Below, one piece after another: positions 7,429 to 14,431 of a DNA stretch of 24,173 nt. The notes beneath the pieces were generated by a model. It was not told the DNA's origin and did not search any database. It was given only the letters and a program-made list of their open reading frames with translations. The stretch is from Pseudomonadota bacterium (GTDB taxonomy: Bacteria > Pseudomonadota > Gammaproteobacteria > Xanthomonadales > Xanthomonadaceae): the NCBI GenBank assembly GCA_023386795.1, contig JAEWJB010000024.1, positions 1 through 24,173 on the forward strand. Reading direction: 5' to 3'. The stretch's first letter is position 1. Each line of letters starts with the position of its first letter. A program made the position numbers and the translations under genes.

Positions 7429-8216
7429 GCGAACACGTCCACCAGCGCCTGCGTCATCCGGTGAAGTTCCGCCACCTGCAGGTATTGCGCGTGGAGGCGG
7501 TGAGCCCGCGCATGCGGCGCATCGTGCTTGGCGGCGACGCCCTGGAAGGTTTCCACAGCGCCTCGCCGGACGACCACGTCAAACTCGCATTTCCGAACAG
7601 CCAAGGCGTGTTCGTCACGCCGACGATGACACCCGAAGGCCCGCAGTGGCCGGAAGGCCAGGAACACTCGCCGATGCGCGACTACACGCCGCGCTGGCAC
7701 GACGCCGAGGACGGCGAACTGGTGGTCGACTTCGTGCTGCATGGCGACGGCCCCGCATCGACCTGGGCCGAAAGCGCGCGCGCCGGCGATACCCTGGTGG
7801 TCGGCGGTCCGCGCGGTTCCTTCGTGGTGGCCGATGACTACGACCGGTACGTGTTGTTCGGCGACGAGACCGCGCTGCCGGCCATCGGGCGCTGGCTGGG
7901 GGAGATGTCCGATGCGCAGGTCGCCGACGTGTTCATCGAGATTGCCGACGCGCGCGAGCGCCAGGAACTGCAAAGCGACGCCGACGTGCGCGTGCACTGG
8001 CTGGAGCGCAACGGTGTCGACGCGGCGGGCAGCCGCCTGCTGGAAGAGGCGCTGCGGGACTACGAGCCCGAAGATGGCGATACGTTCTTCTGGATCGCCA
8101 CCGAATCGCGTCGCGCCCGGATGATGCGCAAGTTCATCGAAGGACAGCTGGGCGTGCCGGGCGATTCGATCCGTGCGACAGGCTATTGGCAGGCGGGGAC
8201 GGACGAGGAGGCGTAA
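7425..8216 (+). CDS. Siderophore-interacting protein / NADPH-dependent ferric reductase (YqjH/NfeF, ViuB-like)
   Basis: A cytoplasmic FAD-dependent reductase of the SIP family that releases iron from ferric chelates by reducing it. It has 263 residues with an FAD-binding beta barrel, including the RDYT motif at 85-88 and GGPRGS at 127-132, followed by an NAD(P)-binding part with FGDETALPA at 145-153 and the C-terminal GYWQAG signature. The GTG start at 7425 overlaps the PadR stop in GTGA, with GGAGG 7 bases upstream; a longer open frame back to 7353 is only a shadow inside the PadR gene. In E. coli the homologues yqjH and yqjI are divergent, whereas here regulator and reductase share one message. 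Iron/nickel homeostasis is the likely role. Confidence 0.9.
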   Translation: MSEHVHQRLRHPVKFRHLQVLRVEAVSPRMRRIVLGGDALEGFHSASPDDHVKLAFPNSQGVFVTPTMTPEGPQWPEGQEHSPMRDYTPRWHDAEDGELVVDFVLHGDGPASTWAESARAGDTLVVGGPRGSFVVADDYDRYVLFGDETALPAIGRWLGEMSDAQVADVFIEIADARERQELQSDADVRVHWLERNGVDAAGSRLLEEALRDYEPEDGDTFFWIATESRRARMMRKFIEGQLGVPGDSIRATGYWQAGTDEEA

Positions 8217-8274
8217 GCCGTGTCGGCGGGGTCGTGGCCCAGGCCGCGCCTGGAGCCGCTCGGACAGCTGAAAG

Positions 8275-8302
8275 GAAAAGCCCGCCGAAAGGCGGGCTTT
8301 TC
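8275..8302. terminator. Bidirectional intrinsic terminator
   Basis: A perfect 12-bp stem, GAAAAGCCCGCC (8275-8286) and GGCGGGCTTTTC (8291-8302), with a GAAA loop. The A and T tracts lie in the stem ends, so it works in both directions. It sits between the converging reductase gene (stop at 8216) and YceI gene (stop at 8324). Confidence 0.92.
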
Positions 8303-8323
8303 TTCATGCAGGGTCGAAACGGC

Positions 8324-9031
8324 TTACTGCTTCGCCGGCTCGTCCTTCTGCACTTCCGCCTCGGTGGTGATGCGGATCTTGACCTCGTCGCTCACGGCCG
8401 GGGCATAGGCGCCCACGCCGAAGTCGCTGCGCTTGAGGGTGGTGGTGGCGTCGAAGCCGATCGCCGGCACCTTCAGCATCGGGTGCTCGCCGGCACCGTT
8501 GAGGGTGACGTCCAGCACCACCGGCTTGGTCTGGTCCTTGATGGTCAGGTCACCGGTGACGGTGAACTTGTTGGTGCCGGCCGCCTCGACCTTGGTGCTC
8601 TTGAAGGTCGCGTTCGGGAACTTGGCGGCGTCGAAGAAATCGCCGCTCTTCAGGTGCTCGTCGAACTTGGCGGTGAAGCTGTTGAGGCCCGACAGCGGCA
8701 GGGTGACCTGCACGCTCGACTTGGTCGGGTCGGCGGCGTCGAACACCAGCGTGCCGTCAACGTTGCCGAAGTGCGCGCTCGGGTTGGAGAAGCCCATGTG
8801 GGTCCACTGCACGAGCACGTCGGTGTGCGACGGGTCCAGCTTGTAGGTGCCCGAAACAGCCTGGATCGGGGTGGCGGTGTCGGCAGCCGGGGCAGCGGGG
8901 GCTTCGGCCGGCGCGGTGGCGGCCGGGGCTTCGGCAGCGGCCGGGGCGGCAGCCTGCTCGGCGGGCTTGCTGCAGGCGGCAATGGCAAGGGTGAGGGCGA
9001 CGGGCAGCAACAGCTTGGTGGCGGTGTTCAT
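8324..9031 (-). CDS. YceI-family lipoprotein
   Basis: A 235-residue envelope protein of the YceI/lipid-binding-like family, whose members have a lipocalin-like barrel binding isoprenoid or other lipids. It starts with a lipoprotein signal (MNTATKLLLPVALTLAIAAC) with the lipidated Cys at position 20. An Ala/Pro/Glu-rich linker follows to about residue 55, then the YceI domain (GTYKLDPSHTDVLVQWTHMG, FSNPSAHFG, LTIKDQTKPVVLDVTL). Most YceI proteins are simply secreted, so the lipid anchor and linker are a variation. An AAAGGA lies upstream of the ATG at 9029-9031 with loose spacing. The next gene upstream is the nitroreductase on the same strand, 78 bases away, so co-transcription is possible. 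The ligand is unknown. Confidence 0.92.
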   Translation of the reverse strand: MNTATKLLLPVALTLAIAACSKPAEQAAAPAAAEAPAATAPAEAPAAPAADTATPIQAVSGTYKLDPSHTDVLVQWTHMGFSNPSAHFGNVDGTLVFDAADPTKSSVQVTLPLSGLNSFTAKFDEHLKSGDFFDAAKFPNATFKSTKVEAAGTNKFTVTGDLTIKDQTKPVVLDVTLNGAGEHPMLKVPAIGFDATTTLKRSDFGVGAYAPAVSDEVKIRITTEAEVQKDEPAKQ

Positions 9032-9109
9032 GGGTGCGTGTGTCCTTTCGTTGGGTGGGACGAGGATGGAACGACGGGAGGAAGATAAAGGAGCGGGGTT
9101 AGCGCCGCG

Positions 9110-9700
9110 TTACTCGATACGCGCGGCTTCGTCGAAGCTCAGGCGCGGCAGGCGCGGGAACACGCCGGACGGATCGCCATAGCCCAGATTGACCAGGAAG
9201 TTGCTCTTGATGCCGGTGCCGGCGAAGAACGCCTCGTCGACCTTGGCGGCATCGAAGCCGGACATCGGGCCGGCATCCAGGCCGAGCGCGCGGGCGGCCA
9301 GGATCAGGTAGGCGCCCTGCAGGCTGCCATTGCGGAAAGCGGACTCGTGGCGGCCTTCGCGCGGGCCGTCGAACCAGCTCTTGGCGTCGGCATGCGGGAA
9401 CAGGTACGGCAGCTTTTCGTGGAAGTCCTGGTCGAAACCGATGATCGCCGTGACCGGGGCGGCCATCGTCTTGGCGAGGTTGCCTTCCGACAACGCCGGG
9501 GCGAGCTTGGCCTTGGCCTCCTTCGATTTCACGAAGACGATGCGTGCCGGGGTCGAGTTGGCCGCAGTCGGGCCCCACTTCAGCAGGTCGTACAGGGCGC
9601 GCAGCTGGCTGTCCTCGACCGGCTTGTCGAGGAAGGCATTCTGGGTACGCGCGGTACGGAACAGCTGGTCCAGCGCGGCATCGGAGAGGACTTCGGCCAT
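9110..9700 (-). CDS. RutE-like nitroreductase family protein (malonic semialdehyde reductase)
   Basis: A 196-residue FMN-dependent nitroreductase-fold enzyme. Its length and sequence follow E. coli RutE closely (KWGPTAANSTPARIVF, SEGNLAKTMAAPVTAI, FRNGSLQGAYLI, GLDAGPMSGFD). RutE reduces malonic semialdehyde to 3-hydroxypropionate in pyrimidine breakdown. No other rut gene is in the window, so the physiological substrate may differ. The chosen start, MAEVLSD at 9698-9700, gives the family length; the same frame stays open to 10723 but that stretch is antisense to the ELM1-like gene. The divergent ELM1-like gene starts 96 bases away. Confidence 0.9.
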   Translation of the reverse strand: MAEVLSDAALDQLFRTARTQNAFLDKPVEDSQLRALYDLLKWGPTAANSTPARIVFVKSKEAKAKLAPALSEGNLAKTMAAPVTAIIGFDQDFHEKLPYLFPHADAKSWFDGPREGRHESAFRNGSLQGAYLILAARALGLDAGPMSGFDAAKVDEAFFAGTGIKSNFLVNLGYGDPSGVFPRLPRLSFDEAARIE

Positions 9701-9796
9701 GAAAACTCCTGGGGACGCGGGGCGTCGGTGTGAATGAGGGCGCCAGTGTAGAGTGGCACCACTGCTGGAACACACAGCCAAATCTGCAACGAATCT

Positions 9797-10756
9797 ATGT
9801 CCCACGCGCAACGATCGGCCCCGCTGTGGGCGATTCACGACGGCCATGTCGGCAATGCGCGCCAGGTGCTCGCCCTCGCGCGGGCCTTGGGAGAAGAGGC
9901 GCCGGTCGAGCCGGTGCTGCATCCCGCCGCGCCGTGGCGCTGGCTGGCGCCGCGGCGCTTGCCCGGGGACACGCACGCGTTCGGCGCGGAATTCTCCAGC
10001 GCGCTTTCTGCCCCGCCCCGCCTGGCCCTGGGTTGCGGCCGGCAGGCGGCGCTGGCCACGCGCCTGGCGCGCGCGCGCGGGGCGGTCGCGGTGCAAATCC
10101 TCGACCCACGCATCGACCCGCGGCACTGGGACCAGGTGATCGTGCCCGAGCACGATGGCCTGCGCGGGGGCAATGTCATCACGCTGCTCGGCAGCCTGCA
10201 TCCGGTGGACGACAGCTGGCTGGCGGCGGGCCGTGCCGCATTTCCCGCCCTCGGCGCACTGCCGGGCCCGCGGATCGCGCTGCTGGTCGGCGGGCCCACC
10301 GCACGCGTGCCGTGGGATGCCGGGGCGCTCGCGGCGGAAGTGGATGCGCTCGCGCTGCTGGCCGCGCAGCAGGGTGCGACATTGATGGCGACGACCTCGC
10401 GGCGCACGCCGGCCGAAGTCGTGGCACGCCTGCGGAGCCTGCCCATCGCGCTGTGGACCGGCCCCGGCGACGGGCCGAATCCCTACGCCGGCCTGCTCGG
10501 CTGGGCCGATGCCATCGCCTGTACCGCCGATTCGAGCAACCTGCTTTCCGAAGCGTGTGCCACCCGCGTGCCGGTACTGTCGCTGTTTGCCGAGCGCGCA
10601 CAGGGCCGCGCGGCGCAGCTGCTGGCCGCGCTGGATGCGCGAGGACGGCTTTCGGCGCTGCCGGAGTTGCTGCCCGGGCGCGCGATGCCACCCCTGCGGG
10701 AAACCGAGCGGGTGGCCGCGCAACTGGCCCAGCGCCTGGGCTGGCCGGCGCGCTGA
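9797..10756 (+). CDS. Mitochondrial fission ELM1 family protein (DUF1022)
   Basis: A 319-residue protein of the DUF1022/ELM1 family, which looks like a GT-B-type glycosyltransferase fold but has no established bacterial function. Family features are an N-terminal HDGHVGNARQVLALARAL (14-31), LGCGRQAALATR, PRIALLVGGPTARVPW in the middle, and the C-terminal loop TADSSNLLSEACATRVPV, which resembles the nucleotide-sugar loop of GT-B enzymes. No signal peptide or membrane segment is seen, so it is probably cytoplasmic or peripheral. The ATG at 9797 has no strong Shine-Dalgarno sequence. A VUT-type transporter gene follows after 68 bases. Confidence 0.85.
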   Translation: MSHAQRSAPLWAIHDGHVGNARQVLALARALGEEAPVEPVLHPAAPWRWLAPRRLPGDTHAFGAEFSSALSAPPRLALGCGRQAALATRLARARGAVAVQILDPRIDPRHWDQVIVPEHDGLRGGNVITLLGSLHPVDDSWLAAGRAAFPALGALPGPRIALLVGGPTARVPWDAGALAAEVDALALLAAQQGATLMATTSRRTPAEVVARLRSLPIALWTGPGDGPNPYAGLLGWADAIACTADSSNLLSEACATRVPVLSLFAERAQGRAAQLLAALDARGRLSALPELLPGRAMPPLRETERVAAQLAQRLGWPAR

Positions 10757-10824
10757 ACGGCCTGTTTGGGTCCGGCGCGCCGGCCGGGCGATAATTGGCG
10801 AGATTTTCGCCAGACCCTTCCCGC

Positions 10825-11385
10825 ATGTCCCGCCCTGTTTCCCTTGAATTCGCGCCGGCCACGCCGCGCGCGCTGCTGCTGGCCGTCCTCGCGATGGGCG
10901 CGGTCGTGTTGCTGTCCAATGTACTGGTGCAGTACCCCATCAATGACTGGCTGACCTGGGGCGCGTTCTCCTATCCGCTGGCGTTCCTGGTGAGCAACCT
11001 GGTGAACCGCCGCTTTGGTCCGCGCGCGGCGCGCCGGGTGGCGTGGTGCGGCTTCGCGCTGGCGGTGGGGATGTCGGTGTGGGTGGCGACGCCGCGCATC
11101 GCGGCCGCGTCATGCTCGGCGTTCATCGCCGCGCAGCTGCTGGATATCCAGGTGTTCGACCGTCTGCGGCGCGGCAGCTGGTGGCGCGCGCCCTTCGTGG
11201 CGACGCTGTGCAGCGCGACGCTGGATACGGCGATCTTCTGGTCGGTGGCGTTCGCCGGCTCCGCATTGCCGTGGATCAGCTGGGGAACTGGCGACCTGCT
11301 GGTGAAGCTGGCGATGGGCCTGTGCCTGCTGGCGCCGTTCCGCGCGCTGCTGTGGCGGATGGCGCCGGTGGCGGCGCGGGGGTGA
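10825..11385 (+). CDS. VUT family (YhhQ/DUF165-type) queuosine precursor transporter
   Basis: A 186-residue integral membrane protein with about five to six hydrophobic segments. The segment NDWLTWGAFSYPLAFLVSNL followed by VNRRFGPRAARR matches the conserved core of VUT proteins, whose E. coli member YhhQ imports the queuosine precursors preQ0/preQ1. It is shorter than YhhQ and looks like the compact form annotated as VUT family in many proteobacteria. I chose ATG 10825; a TTG at 10795 in the same frame would add ten residues. A GATAAT (10789-10794) is a possible -10 upstream. No preQ1 riboswitch is visible. The stop lies inside the palindrome shared with the end of glnE. The substrate is inferred from the family. 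Confidence 0.8.
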   Translation: MSRPVSLEFAPATPRALLLAVLAMGAVVLLSNVLVQYPINDWLTWGAFSYPLAFLVSNLVNRRFGPRAARRVAWCGFALAVGMSVWVATPRIAAASCSAFIAAQLLDIQVFDRLRRGSWWRAPFVATLCSATLDTAIFWSVAFAGSALPWISWGTGDLLVKLAMGLCLLAPFRALLWRMAPVAARG

Positions 11386-11417
11386 TCGGGCCGGTCGGCT
11401 CGATCACCCTCCTACAA
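11380..11417 (-). repeat. GTAG-type REP palindrome between the VUT gene and glnE
   Basis: Read on the minus strand it opens TTGTAGGAG, like the element at the STAS gene end, and continues into a long stem: 11380-11393 pairs with 11396-11409 over 14 positions, with one G-T pair and a GT loop. It contains the VUT stop (11383-11385) in one arm and the glnE TAG stop (11412-11414) in its GTAG head. No T-run follows on either strand, so it is a REP-like element that may also separate converging transcripts. Confidence 0.7.
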
Positions 11418-14231
11418 GGGACGGCCCTGCGCGAACACGAGTTCCTTCCCCCTTGCCACATCACCAATCGCCGTGCGCGCCTGTGCGATGGCGGGCGTCG
11501 GCGCGGTCAGGCGCGGGCGGCGGTCCAGCGTGCACGCCAGGCCCGCTTCCAGCAATGCGGCGTGCGCTTCATGCAGTGAGGCCCCCATCGCGACGGTGAG
11601 CCAGCCCGCCTGCACCAGTGCGTCGATCAACCCCGGCGTGTCGCGCGGGACCAGCAACGCCGGCTGCGCGGCCGCCTCGCCCAGCACGCCCGCCTGCAAC
11701 AGGAACTCCAGGTCTACCAGGCCGCCTTCGCCCTGCTTGAGGTCAAAGCGCGCCGCGTCGCTGCGGTCCAACTCTCCCCGCATGCGCGCGCGCATCTTCA
11801 GCACGTCCTCGCGCAGTTGCGACGCATCGCGCGTGCGTGCCAGCGTCGTCGCACGCACCTGCTCGAACTGCGCGCATAGCCGCGCGTCACCGGCCACCGC
11901 GCGTGCACGCACCAGCGCCTGGTGCTCCCAGGTCCACGCGCGCTCGCGCTGGTATTCCTCGTAACTCGCCAGCGAGGACACCAGGGCGCCCTTGCCGCCA
12001 TCCGGCCGCAGGCGCACGTCGGTGTCGAACAGCCTCCCCGCGCCGGTCTGGGCCCCGAGCAGCGCGATCACCTTCTGCGCCATGCGCGCGAACCAGCGCC
12101 CGGACTCCAGCGGCCGCGCGCCATCGGACATCTCCACCTCGCGCGGATGGTCGTAGAGGAACACCAGGTCCAGGTCCGAGCCAAAGCCCAGTTCCGCGCC
12201 CCCCAGGCTGCCGTAGCCGATGATGGCGAACGCACCGCCAGGCACTTCGCCATGCGCCTCGCGCAACTGCTGGCGTGCCATCGCCTCGACGGTCAACACG
12301 ACGGCCTGCGCAAGGTCGGCCAGCTGGCGCGTGCTGTCGCCGGCCGGCTGGCGTGCGTCCAGCGTGGCCAGCGCGATGCGGAAGCTCAGCGCCAGCCGGC
12401 GTTCGTTGAGTTCGCGCAGGGCGGCTTCCGGATCGTCGATCTCCAGCGTGGACCGGCATAGCGTTCGCATCGCTTCGGCGTCCGGCAGCGGCCCCCCGAT
12501 GCGCGTATCGAGCAGTTCGTCGAGCAGCAGCGGGAACGCGGCGAGGCGTTCGGCCAGCAATGCGCTGCGGGAGAACACGTTGACCAGCCGCGACAACGCG
12601 CTGGGCTGTTCGTCGAGCAGCGCCAAGTAGCTGGTGCGGCGCAGGATCGATTGCAGCAGGCCGAGCAGGCGGCGCAGCGCTGCATCGGGCTGGCTCGACT
12701 GGCCCGCGGCGTTGAGCAGCGCGGCCATCACGCGGTCCAGCCGCGCGCGCGCCACATCGGACAGCGCGCGCACGCCGGCCGATTGCGCGAAGTCGCGCAG
12801 CGACTGGTCGGCACCCTGCGCGTCGGAGAAACCAAGCCCAGCCAGCACGGTGGCCTCGCCCGCGTCGGGCAACGCGCGCCAATAGCCGGCCGCCGCATCG
12901 GGCGTGGTGTCGCGACGGCGCGGGGCCAGCAGTTCGGCGAACTCGGCCGAGACGCGCTCGCGGCGTTGCTGCAGCGCTGCATACAGCGCGCCCCAGTCGG
13001 CATGACCCAGGCCGCGGGCGATGCGCTCGCGGTCCAGCGTGTCTTCCGGCAAGGCATGGGTCTGCGCATCGCGCAGCATTTGCAGGCGGTTCTCCAATCG
13101 GCGCAGGTAACGATAGGCCTCTGCCAATGCTTCGCCGGTGTCGGCATCGACCTGGCCGAGCGTGACCAGCGCCTGCAAGGCCGGTAGCAGGCGCCGCTCG
13201 CGCAGCGCGTCTTCACGCCCGCCACGGATCAGTTGCAGCGACTGCACCAGGAACTCCACTTCACGGATGCCGCCGGGACCACGCTTGATATCGTCCAGCC
13301 GATCGTGCCGCGCGACTTCCGCGGTGATCGCCGCCTTCATCTCGCGCAGGCCATCGAGCGCAGTGAAGTCGAGATAGCGGCGGTAGACGAAGGGCCGCAA
13401 GGTCTCGAGCCACGCCTCGCCGGCGGCGATATCGCCGGCCACGGTGCGTGCCTTCAACCATGCATAGCGTTCCCAGTCGCGGCCTTCGCGCTGGAAGTAC
13501 TGGTCCATGCCGGCGAACGACAGCGCCACGCGCCCTGCACTGCCAAAGGGGCGCAGGCGCAGGTCCACGCGGTGGCTGAAACCGTCGGCGGTGGTTTCGT
13601 CGAGCAGCTTCGCCAGCTGCTGGCCCAGGCGTGCGAAATAGGTTTCGGCGGCGAGTGGACGCGCACCATCGGATTCGCCGGCCTGTGGATAGGCGTACAC
13701 GAGGTCGATATCGGAGGAGAAGTTCAGCTCGCCACCGCCGAGCTTGCCCAGGCCGAACACCACGAGCCGCTGCACGCTGCCGTCTTCGGCCCGCACCTGG
13801 CCGTGCCGTTCGGCGAACTGCCCCGCCAACGCATCCAGTGCCAGCGAAAGGCAACGTTCGGCCAAGGCAGTGCTACCGGCCAGGGTGGCCTCGACCGGGT
13901 CCAAGCCAAGCACGTCGCGCCAGACCAGCCGCGCCGATTCCGCCGTGCGGTAACGGCGCAACTGGGCGGGCCACTCGTCCGGCGCAGCAGGATCGAGCAC
14001 CGGCAGCGGGAGCGTGGCGGGGTCGGGCGAGGTGGCCAGGTGCGTCAGCAGGGATGGCTGGCGGACGGCGGTGTCGACGAAGAAGTCGCTGGCGAGCGCG
14101 ACGCGGGCCAGGCGATCGGTGAAATCCCCGTCTGGCCACGGGGTTTGCGCCGGCCAGGCCGCCCGCAGGCGGGCCAGGTGGCGTTGGAGAAGGGCGTGCA
14201 GGGCGGGGGAAAGCGGTTCGGGCAGCGACAT
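11412..14231 (-). CDS. glnE: Bifunctional glutamine synthetase adenylyltransferase / adenylyl-removing enzyme
   Basis: GlnE adenylylates and de-adenylylates glutamine synthetase in response to PII and glutamine, setting ammonia assimilation. The 939 residues match the usual two-headed enzyme. The N-terminal adenylyl-removing nucleotidyltransferase has GKLGGGELNFSSDIDLVY with Asp174/Asp176. The C-terminal adenylyltransferase has GYGSLGGAELGFGSDLDLVF with Asp686/Asp688. Helical linkers such as KRGPGGIREVEFLVQSLQLI and KQGEGGLVDLEFLLQAGVL follow each. The ATG at 14229-14231 starts MSLPEPLSPALHALLQRH. The stop is a TAG inside a GTAG-type palindrome. A terminator hairpin and a possible promoter lie just upstream (14272-14387). 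glnA and glnB are not in the window. Confidence 0.97.
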   Translation of the reverse strand: MSLPEPLSPALHALLQRHLARLRAAWPAQTPWPDGDFTDRLARVALASDFFVDTAVRQPSLLTHLATSPDPATLPLPVLDPAAPDEWPAQLRRYRTAESARLVWRDVLGLDPVEATLAGSTALAERCLSLALDALAGQFAERHGQVRAEDGSVQRLVVFGLGKLGGGELNFSSDIDLVYAYPQAGESDGARPLAAETYFARLGQQLAKLLDETTADGFSHRVDLRLRPFGSAGRVALSFAGMDQYFQREGRDWERYAWLKARTVAGDIAAGEAWLETLRPFVYRRYLDFTALDGLREMKAAITAEVARHDRLDDIKRGPGGIREVEFLVQSLQLIRGGREDALRERRLLPALQALVTLGQVDADTGEALAEAYRYLRRLENRLQMLRDAQTHALPEDTLDRERIARGLGHADWGALYAALQQRRERVSAEFAELLAPRRRDTTPDAAAGYWRALPDAGEATVLAGLGFSDAQGADQSLRDFAQSAGVRALSDVARARLDRVMAALLNAAGQSSQPDAALRRLLGLLQSILRRTSYLALLDEQPSALSRLVNVFSRSALLAERLAAFPLLLDELLDTRIGGPLPDAEAMRTLCRSTLEIDDPEAALRELNERRLALSFRIALATLDARQPAGDSTRQLADLAQAVVLTVEAMARQQLREAHGEVPGGAFAIIGYGSLGGAELGFGSDLDLVFLYDHPREVEMSDGARPLESGRWFARMAQKVIALLGAQTGAGRLFDTDVRLRPDGGKGALVSSLASYEEYQRERAWTWEHQALVRARAVAGDARLCAQFEQVRATTLARTRDASQLREDVLKMRARMRGELDRSDAARFDLKQGEGGLVDLEFLLQAGVLGEAAAQPALLVPRDTPGLIDALVQAGWLTVAMGASLHEAHAALLEAGLACTLDRRPRLTAPTPAIAQARTAIGDVARGKELVFAQGRPL

Positions 14232-14271
14232 GCGCCGATTGTGTCATCCCCGCCGTGGCCGGGGCGCGGGC

Positions 14272-14308
14272 AATAAAAAAGCCCGCTTGCAGCGAACTGC
14301 CAGCGGGC
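14272..14308 (-). terminator. Intrinsic terminator upstream of glnE
   Basis: On the minus strand, GCCCGCT/AGCGGGC (14302-14308 with 14281-14287) plus an inner GCAG/CTGC helix and a four-base loop is followed by six T (14280-14275) and ATTG. It would end transcripts coming from the AsmA-like pair, whose last stop is at 14432, about 40 bases before the glnE start. The 15 bases GGCAATAAAAAAGCC (plus strand 14269-14283) recur exactly at the attenuator terminator before aroG (21751-21765). Confidence 0.9.
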
Positions 14309-14358
14309 CTTGCTCCCTCCCCCACGTCGGGATGCGGGGCCATAGTGCGCAGATATTT

Positions 14359-14387
14359 TTTATCTTGCACGCTGCACTGCAAAACAA
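14359..14387 (-). promoter_or_regulatory. Possible sigma-70 promoter between the AsmA-like pair and glnE
   Basis: On the minus strand TTGTTT (14387-14382), a 17-base spacer and GATAAA (14364-14359) resemble a promoter. The spacer holds TGCA repeats (an imperfect palindrome from 14365 to 14382). A start near 14352 would give an RNA of about 80 bases ending at the terminator at 14272, or a leader for glnE if it reads through. The remaining bases of 14309-14431 show no gene. Confidence 0.35.
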
Positions 14388-14431
14388 TACTTGACAGTAC
14401 AGCGAACCCACCTATTCAGCTTTCCGGCGAC

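Noticed and set aside
8275..8302. REP element after the reductase gene
   Set aside because: It lacks the GTAG head and has A/T tracts in the stem ends, so an ordinary bidirectional terminator explains it.
9701..10723. N-terminal extension of the nitroreductase frame to 537 codons
   Set aside because: The extra part is antisense to the ELM1-like gene. The MAEVLSD start gives exactly the RutE-family length.
10757..10824. A preQ1 riboswitch before the VUT transporter gene
   Set aside because: The gap is only 68 bases and shows a small GGCGA/TCGCC hairpin, but not the preQ1 aptamer consensus.
14281..14382. A leader peptide before glnE, by analogy with aroG
   Set aside because: The frame starting MAPHPDVGEG has no run of regulatory codons, and no second pairing competes clearly with the terminator.
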